64,000 bases of DNA from NCBI RefSeq assembly GCF_031877795.1, contig NC_133932.1:77303937-77367936 (forward strand). Direction: 5' to 3'. Both the position numbers and the translations under genes were made by a program. The notes under the pieces were generated by a model, which saw only the letters and a list, made by a program, of their open reading frames with translations, did not search any database and was not told where the DNA came from. Positions within the stretch are counted from its first letter, which is position 1; every line of letters begins with the position of its first letter. The stretch comes from Strix aluco (Eukaryota; Chordata; Aves; Strigiformes; Strigidae). Positions 37,735 through 49,945 of the stretch are shown piece after piece.

Positions 37735-38055
37735 GTGAAGAAGACAAGAAAGAAGGTGGCAAAATGCTTTCTAAAGAATGTGTAGTTAAGGCAGAGAACA
37801 GTGGAAATGGAAGAGGAGGAGGAGGAATCCGCTGGGAGAAGAGAGAAAAACGAGACAGCATGGCAAATATCACTCCAAAGATGTAAAATCCCTAGAATTC
37901 AGCAAGTCATCATCTGATTTATTTCTACCCTTCCTCCCCTCCTTTCTCACCCCAATAAAAATAGTTCCTCTTTCTTCCATCAGCCTCTTTCTTTTCTGCT
38001 TTTCTCTCTACTCTTTTTTCTCTTTCCACTTTGTCCAGTGGCCCCTCCCCTCCTT
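37735..38055. repeat. purine-rich tract followed by pyrimidine-rich tract
   Basis: About 37735-37862 is purine-rich (GAAGA, GGAGGAGGAGG and AGAGAGAAAAA blocks). About 37917-38055 is pyrimidine-rich (CCTTCCTCCCCTCC and TTTCTCTC blocks). They are partly complementary in composition and are separated by about 55 bp. Low-complexity intronic DNA. Confidence 0.6.
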
Positions 38056-41000
38056 TAAAATGCTGGGTACTGAACATTTTGTACTTCTACAGATCACCTC
38101 ATCTTTCAGATCACCCCATGTTACCTTCTCTAGCTTGCACTGAGCTCTGTCTTTTCATCTCTTTTTCATTATTTCCCTCCAAAATGCTTTCAATAACTCA
38201 AACTATCAAGAAGAACTCCTGTAAAGAGATGCCAATAAATCAAGTAAAGGATACGTGGCATTCTACTAAAACTAACATCTTCTCCATAGAACATGAAAAA
38301 TGAAGTATTGTGTTTGATTTAAAGGACCTGACTAGAGAATGCTTTTCCTTCACCTTGACAGGTATCAGGAAAAATAAGTCTCATTTCCCTTTCAGACTGT
38401 CCAACTGTCTGAAGCTTACCATAAGCTGCTGTAAAATATTTTCTAGCAAAATCCAAACATAATAAAGAGGCAAAATCCAACAGCACAAGATATATGAAAC
38501 ACAAAGACATTGTTCAAGAAGCTGTGATGGCTTTTGAGCCATTTACAGCTTTATACATTTGACTGCCTTATCACCCAGAGGATTGACTGCTTACCCCTTT
38601 TTTACATGATCTGCCATGTAATGAGTCATAGCACTAATTCCACAGAGATATTTAATTTGCAGATTAATTTACTAGAAAATGTCAACTGCTTTGTGGAAGT
38701 TTAATCACCAAAATGTTAACCTCGTTCACTTCCTGCTGATGCCTGTTGTTTATTAGGTAGTAAATTTCAAGATATTTTAGGGTTGTAATACAAGCCTATC
38801 TATTAAAACGTTTAAACTCCTAGAGACTCTGCTCTTTGAAGCTTTAGCCAAGATTAAAGAGCTTTATAATGACAAAACAACAATATGAAAAGATTCAACT
38901 GCATAGCAACCATCAATATTATTTGCAGATAACAGACTGCTAAATTCAGAAACCATGGCAACAAATGACATCACACTGTATCTACCTTATTGATTAGCTT
39001 TCACCCCAAGATTTTTTCCAGAAATGAAAGACATTACCTAGCAACTGCATCATCTACTGAGTTGTTCCAAGTTAAAATGCTCTTACCTTCACTTGTAAGC
39101 AAATTTTTCCTTTTTGTTGCCAACTGGCCAGATTGTGCACTAGCCTCTCGTTACAAGGCTCTCTATTTAATCTGTTGTAAAGACACTGCCTTATGGCTCC
39201 TAAAATCTTTGCCCCAAATGTAATTGCATCTGTGAAATAATGCTCCTTCCCAGCACCCAGAAAGGTTGGCTCTGAGGAAAAGTATGTAATGTCTAAAGAG
39301 GGAATTAAAGGCATGATCGTAACAGCTTTTAAAATGCAAACTTTATTTTTAGAAAACGATACAATCCTTCATTTTCTCACTCTCTGATTTCAAGTATTAG
39401 TAGTAAGTTCTTTGTTGCAGGTAACCCTGAGTATACTGATTTCAGGAAGAGTGCATAGCAATAATAAAACAGTGAGCCAGGAGTTATCAAAGGAGACCAG
39501 CCAGACACATTATGTATCACCCTACAGTGTACTTGTTTAAACTTCTTGAAAGTAATACCGTCTTTGCTCATCTTGATAGGGCACCATGAGCAGGCAAGGA
39601 TACTGTCTGTTAAGACTGATTTAGAGAGAACAGGTATAACTATGAGCTTCGCATATTTATACTCAGCCTCCTTTTTGGAGGACGTGAACAAAACCCAGCA
39701 ATTAAAGACAGTTAGCAGTTTTCAAGCCAGTCAAAACAAATGCAACAAGTAATTAAAGCCTACCAGTGAGGTCACACTATTCCTGTAATATCTGCCACAG
39801 AAAAGATGGATTTGTGATCAGTCTCCAAACCTTCCTGACAAACACAACAATATTTTGAAACACTAAAATTAAGGTATTCTATTTTAATTAGTTAACTCAA
39901 GCCACTGTTATGAAGAGCCTAATACTGAAACAACTGTTTATACATTAATATTGTTGCTAGTTCTGAGAGCAAGAAATCAGGTTTATAGTGTGCACTAGGC
40001 ACAAAATTTCTAGAAGGATCACCACTAAATAAAACATATGCTCCTGACAAGATTTCTGCTTTAACTGGAACTGACCTTCATTTTGACAATCAGTCACAAG
40101 CAACAGATTTACCTGTGTGCTTAAGTCAGAACTACAAAACACAGCAGTCTCACCGTGCAGCTGCCTGCCCCTTCTCTACCACCTGCTTTCAGCCCTGACC
40201 TGCATTGCCACCAGCTACTCTGTGTCTGCTCTCAGTGGGACAGCCCACTGAAAATGCTGACAGCCAGGAAATGTGTCTGGAAGAGCCTCAACCCTTGGTC
40301 AGTGTCACCCACTGGCCAGGAGAAGAGGAAACGTCACTGATGAGCAAAAGAGGTGCCTGAAACTGAATGGAAACTAGGGACCAGGAAAGTATTTTTCACA
40401 TCACTTCAGGGACTTCTATACTACCACACAACATGAACTTCTGGGAGTGCCAGGGAAGGTTTATATAACTCACAATTCTTCCTATAATTCTTCTCTCAAA
40501 AGAGGGAGAGAAAGAGAAGAAAGAATCCAACATTCCCCAGAAAGCATTAAAAGCTCTCCAGCAGATGGAGAATTCAAACCATATGACCAGTCATTAGTCC
40601 CTTCAAAATTTCAGTCAATATGATTTTGAGGAAAAATGGTCACATAAAGTGTCAGTAATATGCTTGATATTAAATACTGTGTATCTTTTGTTTTAAGGAT
40701 ATGGCTATTCTTCTTTGTCTTTAAAAGTCACTGTTTAAAAAGTGAGAATTTTATCAACATTAATATATGGAAAAATTTAAGATTAAAATAAAAATAACAA
40801 AATGTCAATTTTTTATAGCATCGGAAACATTCTGAAGTCAAATGAAGCAAAAATAGAAAAGCTAAGGTCTATTATATAAATCAGAGAGTAAGAGGATCTT
40901 TTACAACTGATTAAAAATGTTAAGACTGTAAAGCCTGATAAGTAGTGTAGGGAATTCTATGCTAAATTGAAAACATCTATCCTCTTCTGTTTTGGAAATA

Positions 41001-42170
41001 AGTATAGATATTACACAAAGTATTGCTTTGTCAATCTCCTCAGTCATCATGTAAGAACACAAGGACAACGCAGATAGTGCTTTCTACAGACCAATTGCTT
41101 TATTAAATATTTAAAAATTCATCAGAAATAAGATTGCTGGCTAAAAAAGCAATCCCTTCAAGGAAAAAGCAATATTCACTGCAACAGTTTCTAAAAAAAT
41201 ATCTGCTAAGTAAAAGAACAAGAGAAACCTAGACCTAGCCAGTGAACTGAGTGGTTCTGAGTAGAGAAAGAATGCATCAAATCCATCTGCTGTAGCAATT
41301 TGTGTGCCTTTTCTCCCCCAAAATACTTCGTCTAAGCAGGTCCACTAAATTGTAAACTAAAACTGCCTATTCCCCACCAATGAATATATGAAGAACATGG
41401 TGTTTCCAGAGATAGCAGTCATTATTACAGAAATCCAAAGATTTAGGAGAAGTTTTTTGCAACTTCAGAGCAAGGTTACTCCAGTGGAAAGGAAAGAAAG
41501 AACTCAACCCTTCAGATAAACCAGGCTTGTGGAATAAACCCTACAAAAGTCAATTTCAGTACTTTTTTAGCCTTAAGAAAAGGTCACTGATAAAATAGCC
41601 AGTGACAAAGTCAGCAAAGCAGAAACACAGTGGAGATCTCATGTGAATTTAAAGGTGGGAGAGGTTGCTGGGAGCTTTTTCTTTCTTTTTTTGTGCTTTT
41701 GCATTTAAAGGTAGGAGTAGGAAAAGTTATCTAAATGATTGCTAAGGCAGCAAAAGATGGGACATGGAGAGAAGACCATTACAATGACTAGTTACATTTT
41801 GGTAAGCACACTCTGGAATATGTACATGTAAGAAATGTAATCTAACAGGTTTCACCAACGAAAAGATCCCAAGACTAAAGCCACAGCTGAGGATGAAGGC
41901 AAAATTTGGATGGGGAATGAAAAGGCAAGAGAGAAGAGGGAAGGCCGGATGTACTGAAAACTTGCAAATCTGGCAAACAAGAAGATTTTGACAGCAGATT
42001 CCTAGATGAGGAGAATGGGAAGCATCTGGCCATGAAGTCAGGATACGAAAGCAAAACCAGTAACAGAGAAGAATCAAAATCACAGGATAAGTTCAGAGTG
42101 CTCCAAGCACCCTGAAAAATGAAGAAAAGAAGATGTGAATGGAAGGAAAGAAGAGCAAAGACACCTGCAA

Positions 42171-42512
42171 ATCACAGAATCATTTAGGTTGGAAAAGACC
42201 CTTAAGATCATCAAGTCCAACCATTAACCTGCCAAGTCCACAACTAAACCATGTCCCTAAGTGCCAAGTCTACATGTCTTTTAAATACCTCCAGGGATGG
42301 TGACTCAACCACTTCCCTGGGCAGCCTGTTCCAATGCTTGACAATCTTTTAGGTGAAGATTTTTTTCCTAATACCCAATCTAAACCTCCCCTGGCACAAC
42401 TTGAGGCCATTTCCTCTTGTCCTATCACTTGTTACTTGGGAGAAGAGACTGACACCCACCTCACTGCAACCTCCTTTCAGGTAGTTGTAGAGAGCAATAA
42501 GGTCTTCCTTTA
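42171..42512 (-). mobile_element. CR1 LINE, 5'-truncated
   Basis: A minus-strand CR1 3' end. Read on +, it starts with the reversed CR1 tail ATCACAGAATCATTTAGGTT, passes through TTGGAAAAGACCCTTAAGAT and TCCAACCATTAACCTGCC, and reaches the C-terminal ORF2 region (GGCAGCCTGTTCCAATGC). The 3'UTR resembles that of the 53.0-55.7 kb copy, suggesting the same subfamily. It is in the same orientation as ITGBL1. Confidence 0.93.
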
Positions 42513-43542
42513 TCACTGAGGAACATACAAGGGAGGCAGGTAACTATCAGAGCTCACAGAAGAGTAAGTAGGTGATGGTGTGAAAACAGGAAGTGAGGTC
42601 ATCTGCCAAATGAAAGAACAAAGGAAGAAGGAAAACCTGTGACTGACACTCAGCAAAATAAGGCAGATTAATCTCAAAAATACAAGGGTATGCAAAAGGG
42701 GTGAGGATGAGTATCTCTGAGGAAGATTCTCCAGCAAGTGGAAACCCAGGGGTCCTCAGGAAATTGTGTCCAATTTGCAGAAAAGAAGTGGCATTAAAAG
42801 AGACAACCACTAGCTCAATCAGTGGTGTGAAGAGAGAAAAAAGCTGTATTATCTTCTAAAAGCAAAATAACATCTGTCCAAGTCAAAATTACTTTATCTA
42901 TGGGAAGAGCCAACACATTTTTCCATAATAATAAATAATCAGACCCCATTTCCAAAGGAAGACAGCTCTGATTAATCAAGATATTCACCTTGCTGAACTA
43001 TGAAGCAATGTATCATTTTACAGACTGCTGAGTCTACAGAAACACTATTTCCTGCACCACCATGGTTCAGAACTTTGCCAGCTGATTTTTATTGTCTAAG
43101 AACAATTTTTCTGTCACTGTTATGGCCACATTTTCTCTTACATAGCGGCACCAAACCACCTCTGAACTGCCATAGGTTGTAAGGATTGAATGGTGGCCAT
43201 AACATGTGGGAAGCATGGTGGCACAGTTAGAGATCTTGTGCCGACCTGGAGAAAAACAGTGTTCCCCCTTGGCTGTTCAGTCAAGCTAGATCTTTCTTTC
43301 AGTAAAAACAACCATCCCTCTATGCTTACTTGTTATAATTAGAGAGGGCATCAGGGATCATGGTGCATGGTTGCACCTTCTGAGTTTCACCATGGATCTG
43401 AATTTAGGCAAATCATTAGCAATACACCTTCTCGTATACAAGAATGAAGTGGGATTACAGCAGCCAAGAGCAGAGCACTAGCAACCAGTGTATTAAAAGC
43501 AGTCAGCGTGCAAAGTAGTGTTATGAAAAAAAAAAACAACAC

Positions 43543-43750
43543 CACAGAATCACAGAATCACAGAATCATTCAGGTTGGAAAAGACCCTTGGGATCATCGA
43601 GTCCAACCATCAGCCCTACTCTACAAAGTTCTCCCCTACACCATATCCCCCAACATCTCATCTAAACGACCCTTAAACACATACAGAGATGGTGACTCCA
43701 CCACCTCCCTGGGCAGCCTATTCCACTATCTGATCACAACCTATGCCTTG
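43543..43750 (-). mobile_element. CR1 LINE, short 3' fragment
   Basis: A minus-strand CR1 3' end beginning (read on +) with three tandem CACAGAAT octamers, then GGTTGGAAAAGACCCTTGGG and TCCAACCATCAGCCCT. It is truncated near 43750, where the C-terminal ORF2 similarity fades. It abuts the unidentified GC-richer block on the right and an A11 run on the left. Confidence 0.92.
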
Positions 43751-44290
43751 CAAGAAGGGGAAATCTTCAAAGAGCTTCTCCAGATGGAGAAAGACAACAT
43801 GGGGGGAACTGCCCCTTACAGCTGCAAAATACCCTTTACCAGCTGACAGAAGCTCTTGTGCTGCTGTGAAAGTCAGGCACTCCTGGCCCTTGGCTCCTGC
43901 TGCACTCAAAGGAGCCACAAGAGCTGGCAGGTCTTGGTTTGCATGAGAGGTGATGGCTTGCAGATGCTTGGTGCTTGTAAGTCCACCAGCTCTGATGTTC
44001 ACAAAGGTATTGCCATGCTTGGGGCAGAAGGCACTCCTGAGTCCTGCTGAGCCCTGAGCTCCAGGGCATCTTTTGACAGCAGCAGGATCCAGTCCTGGTG
44101 GAAGGCGGCTGTTCCCAGAGTCGAACTCTGCTGTTGAGCTTAGACCTGTATATCCACAACAAGCACTGGAAATGAACCAGGCAGCTTTGCAGCAAGTGTA
44201 AAGTAGCATTTGTTGTTCATGGCTTTCAAGAAAGAGATTAAACTGGTATGAGGAAGCAGACAGCAGGCAAATCCCAGTGGTGAGAAACAT
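43718..44290 (-). other. unidentified 190-codon open frame
   Basis: The longest open frame in the window (573 bp, - strand). Its C-terminal third overlaps the edge of the CR1 fragment. The N-terminal two-thirds comes from a GC-richer block (about 43760-44300) unlike its AT-rich surroundings. The predicted protein has a hydrophobic start, then Gly/Ala/Ser-rich sequence with scattered Cys. I recognise no domain. No splice signals or promoter tie it to ITGBL1. It may be chance, a retroelement remnant or a decayed retrocopy. I do not claim it is a gene. Confidence 0.2.
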
Positions 44291-46011
44291 TATTCCAGAT
44301 CTAGGATGCCATCTCTGATTTTAGCATGGCATGAACTAATGCTAAAGTCTTGTTTGCTCATACAGATTTTTGCAGACTATCAAAAATTCTTCCCAACCCT
44401 TTTCCAGGAAATGTCAGAGTTCTGTTTAGCAAAACAATAAAAAAAAATAAAACCAATTACTGCTAACCAGATTGAACACAATGAGTTTGGCAAGATCTGT
44501 CATACCTGATTTCAGCTGTAAATCAGGCCTAGATGGAACATTTCACCCATATTATAAACATCTTATTAAAGAAACAAATTAGGTCTGGTATTACCAGTTT
44601 AAATTTGTCAAAATTGCTTTAAACACAGCATGTATGTGGGATTTACTTTTATTGCTGTTTTAGAGAAAAGTTCCTCAAATTACTCAGACAAATAAAAGCA
44701 ATAGTTTAATGCGATGCTTAAAAAGCAATTAATTCTGTAGATCTATTTTTTAAGCTAATAAAGGTTTTGTTTTGTCTTGCTTTGTTTTTAACAGCAAGCA
44801 ATAATGAATTAAACAGCATTTCATTGAAAAAAAAGTGGATTGGCTCCTCTTTGCTAATATTGTCGTAAGAATTATATTTAAGCCTCCTCTCAGTAGTTCC
44901 ACGAAACTGAAAAACTGGTGCGTTATTAAATTCCTGTGCCGCAAAATGTAAGGTCCCAGCAACTGCTTGGATTTTAACCCTTCTCCCCAGGAGCCTGAGT
45001 TATGGCAGAGCACTGGCAGCAGCAAATGAAAGGCTGCCACAGAAGAATTAGTAATTTTGCTGCTATTTTCATTTCCCCCTCCTGGAGTGGGGAGGCTAGT
45101 GAGGCTTGGTGCTGAGGAAGTGGGAAGAGATAAGGAAAATAATCAGTAGAACTCATTATTTTTCTGTGAGAAAAAGTGGGAGGCATAAGTTATAGGGGGC
45201 GGTAATTGTAGATCAGACAAGGGCAGAAACTGATACTCAGTTGTGAGAGGAAAAAGAGCAGTGGAGACATCAGCTGAAAATAAGCAGCAACCACATGTAC
45301 TATAACATCAGTAGCATGCAAAACATGTCAAAACTCTTGCAGAGCACACACGCACACACTCACAGAAATAAAGCATTTATTTTAAAAAGTCAGTCCCTCT
45401 TTGCTTCCTTCCCAAGAGCAGCAGTCCTGCTCCACCTTGCACAGCAATAGTTTGGCTTTCAGAAGTTACGACAGGAAAAGGGGTCAGCAGGCAGAGCAGC
45501 AGTGGGCGGCTGCCAAAGCAGGCTGTGTTACAGCAGCAGTGGGCAGCCTGGGATTGTCGCTCTCAGGATCAGGAGCCTGAGCACAGGCAGATCACAATGA
45601 CGGAATTTAATATTTTCCTTGAAGCCTTCATTACCAGCACTGCTACTTAAATGAATGACTCATTCATCTATCCTGTCTCAAAGATCACAACAGGAAACAT
45701 TATACCCAGCTCGATCTGTTTCTCCACTACTTTATTTATAGCTCCAATTAATGAAAAAGAAATATATTTTCCCAAGAAGTTTCACTACACAAGTGAAAAC
45801 TATCTACAAACCAAATAGTTCATGCAGTGTAAAAAATACATATAAAACAATACACACAACCCCCTTCTCACTTCTAGTATCTATCTGAAAGACAAGCTAG
45901 GCTTACCCTAAAAAAGCCACCACTGCTATGCAGAGGTTCAGTGTTCAGAAGACCAATAAAATCAGCATCAAAACCAAACTAACTCGACTCCAAATGTCAA
46001 GAGACATGCCA

Positions 46012-46307
46012 AGTGCAACATTTTGATAGGACAAGGGGTAATGGTCTTCAACGAAAGGAAGGTAGATTCAGACTAGATACAAGGAAAACATTTTTTACAA
46101 TGAGGATGGTGAAACACTGGAACAGGTTGCCCAAAGAGGTGGTAGATGCCCCCTCCCTGGAAACATTCAAGGTCAGGTGTGACAGGGCTCTGAGTAACAT
46201 GATCTAGTTGAAGATGTCCCTGCTCGTTGCAGGGGATTTGGACTAGATGACTTTTAACTGTCCCTTCCAACCCAAACCATTCTATGATTCCATGTCTCTG
46301 ATTCTAT
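46012..46307 (+). mobile_element. CR1 LINE, short 3' fragment
   Basis: A plus-strand CR1 fragment covering the last part of ORF2, with H-W-N-R-L-P-K-E-V-V and D-A-P-S-L-E readable and a stop at about 46205. The 3'UTR ends AACCCAAACCATTCTATGAT. It belongs to the same 3'-end type as the copies at 25.2 and 56.8 kb. Confidence 0.94.
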
Positions 46308-47936
46308 ATTGCAAATGCAATTGTTTTCATGGGCATTTTTCCCCCAAAAGACCTTTATCTGAAAAACTGTAGTACAGACTGACAGAGGTATCTTCTATAC
46401 ACAAAACCCATGCAAGACCACACACATGCAAATGTTTCTTAAAGGCAAAAAGTAACAAATGCTGAGCTTTCACAGCAAGTTGTACCAAACCCACGTGATC
46501 ACACGGATTATCATGACACTGAAGATCAATATAATTCTAAGGAAAATAACCTCACCACCACACCAAAATGTCAGATTAAAATAACTTCCAAATGGAGGAA
46601 AGTTTGGAATGGCAGGTACATGCACGCAGATCTGCAACAGCATGAAAGGCACAAGTCTGTGAGACACTACTGAGCAGGACGTGACAAAGTCAAACAGTGC
46701 AATTCTGTGTTTCATGTCATTTTCAACAAGTACATCCAAAAAACAAATACAGAACAAGCCCCTGGTTGCTTCTACACTAAAGGGTAAGAAATTACATATC
46801 AGCTTTTGCCCCATCCTTCTGCTTCCGCTAGGAAGGAGATAAAACCTTTAACGATTGATCTGTACAGTCTTTCCAAACAAAGCTGGATCCAAAACTGTTA
46901 TCAGCATGAATACAGATGCTTAGCAGAATTTAACAACTCAAGCATGCAGCTATGCTAATGTGGTTTCACCTCTGGAGCTAGATCTTGTATGGCTAACATA
47001 CTATGAAACACAACCTCAGGACTTTCTGTAGAAGACCCTCTGGACAAACTCTTAGCAATGCTGAAGAGTTTTGAGCTGATCCATGGCCTGTGTTCCTAAT
47101 GAAATTATATATTTGCCTGAAGAATCTTACTAACTCTAAGACTGCTGCATCTACCCTACTAAGCCCTTGATTAGATGTGATCCATGGTAACTACAGAGAT
47201 GTGGCTGAAGCTCAGGCTGTGTGGAAGCTCGTATATTTGTCTTCTGCAGATAGATAGTTTTAATGAAAATAAACTCAATTTTAAGAATGCATGTGGCTCC
47301 AAATATCTCTGTAAAGAGACCCACTAGTTAGCACATAGTCTGGAGTAAACTGTAAACTAGCCAACTAGGGATGTATTCTTGCAGAACCTGAAACCCAGAA
47401 GGAGCAGCTCTCTGAACTACGCCCTTTAGTTCTCCTCTTGCCATCAATGCTCTCTTCCCAGGGAAGCCCAGGCAGTCACAGGGATTGCCTGCTGCAAGGG
47501 AATGGGTTATTGAGTAGTTAAGTGTTGAGTGACCCTCCAATTCTCATGTACTTGTTACACAAGGAAAAAAGGGAATACAGCACAACATAAATTAACACCA
47601 ATACCTGCACAGATATATAAACCAGAGAAATAGACACACTGAGGAGCGTGTTAGCTTTTCCTTTTCATTAGAAAATTCTATTATGTGAACGACGTTACTC
47701 TCTGGTGATAGCCTAGTACCATGAAATCACACCATCTCAAATTAGCAAATGTCTAGTACTGCTGTGTCCTACTCCTAAGGGAGTGTAATACATTATCTTT
47801 AATTGAAATTAATTCATTTGTATTGATGGGAAAATGAAACTGTTGCCATGAAGCAATGCCACAAGATTCAACAGACTTACACGTCCTTGTCAGAAAGTCT
47901 TTTCAGCTAATGTGAGTAACAATGTAATCAATGGAG

Positions 47937-48150
47937 ATCACAGAATAGTTCAGGTGGGAAGGCACCCCTGGAGACCATCTAGTCCAACCCCTCTGTTCAG
48001 CACAGGGTGACCTACAGCAGGCTGCCCAGGACTGTGTCCAGCTGGGTTTTGAATGACTCCATGGATGAAGACAACACAAAATCTCTAGGCAACATCTTAC
48101 AGTGTGTGGCCACCCTCACAGTAAAAAATGTTTTTAAATCTTAATCATTT
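47937..48150 (-). mobile_element. CR1 LINE, older short 3' fragment
   Basis: A minus-strand CR1 3' end of a different subfamily. Read on +: ATCACAGAATAGTTCAGGTG, then CTGGAGACCATCTAGTCCAA, GGCTGCCCAGGACTGTGTCC and GGCCACCCTCACAGTAAA. It diverges beyond about 48150. The 3'UTR differs clearly from the other copies. Confidence 0.88.
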
Positions 48151-49910
48151 TCCTCCTCTGACCTACTATGGCACCAGGATATTCATGGATTTCCATTACC
48201 CAGAAAAATCACAGAATTTTAAGATAAATTATTACAATACCTCCCCTGTAGGAGGAGAAGGGGGGAAAAAAGGTGGTTGATCAGTTAGAGATCATTGAGA
48301 TTTTTGGGGAAAAACAAATCTAAGTTTCCCAAAAGCTTGTGATGGAAATGCACAGTATACATTTGCACTCAACACTTCCTGATTCATCAAAAATATATGA
48401 CACAATCTGGGAAATGGAATATTTTATAGCACCCAACATGTCCACCCTGCACTCCTTTGAAAATGAAGTTATGTATTTGTTTGCAAAGGCCATATACTAT
48501 TTTTGACTAATAGATATGCTTTTTCCAAATACCTAAATTGGGACCAAAATCAATATGGCAACACATTTTACTGACTTCTAAGTAACACAAAAATTAAATC
48601 TTGAAAGTGTGCTTTTGCCAGCTACCTTTAAAACAGTGATAGATTTCAAATTTCTAGAAAGGACATACTTCAAGTAACTCACTTTTCTTACCCAGCTGGA
48701 CACAGGGTCCTCAGAAAGAACCTCAAGAGTTAGAAGTAAAGTGACATTCATTAAAGCAGAAGGAAATACTATGCTTTTCAGTCTTAGACTATCAAAACTG
48801 GGCTCCACACTTATTGTAAATGTATTTCCTAGGGAAGACGAATGTTCATATGACATCCCATCAGCAACAAGTCAATTTTTAAAATAAAACTATGACAGGG
48901 TTAATCCTCCCGAATGTTCTATAAAGAAATGTCAACTTATTTTTCTGTTTTCTTTGATTAAAGAATCAAATAGCATGTAAAAAAAAATTATTCAGTGTTC
49001 TTATCTTTGAGTCAGTCAGTAGCACTGACTATAATACCTGATGGTTTCTCTTAAGCTTTAGCACAAGACCTACAGTAAGATCTCAAATCCAGATTAGGCA
49101 CAAAGGTATTTTGTATCCAAAATAAAACCAAAAGAAAAATGTGACCTACACTGCAGTGAGAGATTCTCAGAAGCAGGCCTGCAATTGGAAAACAAAACTT
49201 ACAGAGCATGAAGACTGCCACAAACACTACATTCTCTGCTGGGAGGACAAGCTGTAGTTCTTTTTCAATGTCTCCTAACATAAATCATCTTTTCACCTCC
49301 TCAAAGCAAATCACTGTTCCTTTGGGAAAGGGTGGGGAAGATAGCAAGTCTCAAGTGGTAGCACTCTTCCTTGATAAGCAACTGAAAGGCACTTGGATAT
49401 GGTGGGGATGTTGTGTAAGAGCATACATAGGTTAGAATGAGTTCCAAACACCACAAAAGGTTACTCAAAGACATTCAAGAGGACAAACAGCCTTTTGGTG
49501 CTTAACAAAGCAAGGCAGCAAGCCTGAAAAGCAGATCATCAACTTGAATGCAAAGCTAAGCCAAGATTTTAATAAGGGAATTCTAATAGAAGATGGTCAT
49601 AAACAGGGCAGCCTGCAAGGAAAATACGTTTAACTAAAACAAATCACATGGACTGAAGACAGTTGTGAAACAACCTCAAGCTGTTGAGATTTCCAGAGTT
49701 TTAGAAATAGACTGCTCTATATCTTTTAAACAATGCATTTTTCTGTGCTTTGTTGAGAGTAACTCTGATGTATAACAAAGTTCTCAGAATAGCATCATTT
49801 CAAGACTACAACTATGAAGAAACATAAAAAGTCAGTATAAGTCTATGAGGGATATCTGTTTTGTACCAAGACAGGTTCAAAGCACATCAATGCATACCTT
49901 CTCAAAAAAT

Positions 49911-49945
49911 AAACTAAACTAAATTAAATTAAACTAAACTAAACA
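49911..49945. repeat. (AAACT)n/(AAATT)n pentanucleotide repeat
   Basis: Seven 5-bp units, AAACT and AAATT, in the order AAACT x2, AAATT x2, AAACT x2 and a partial unit. Confidence 0.9.
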
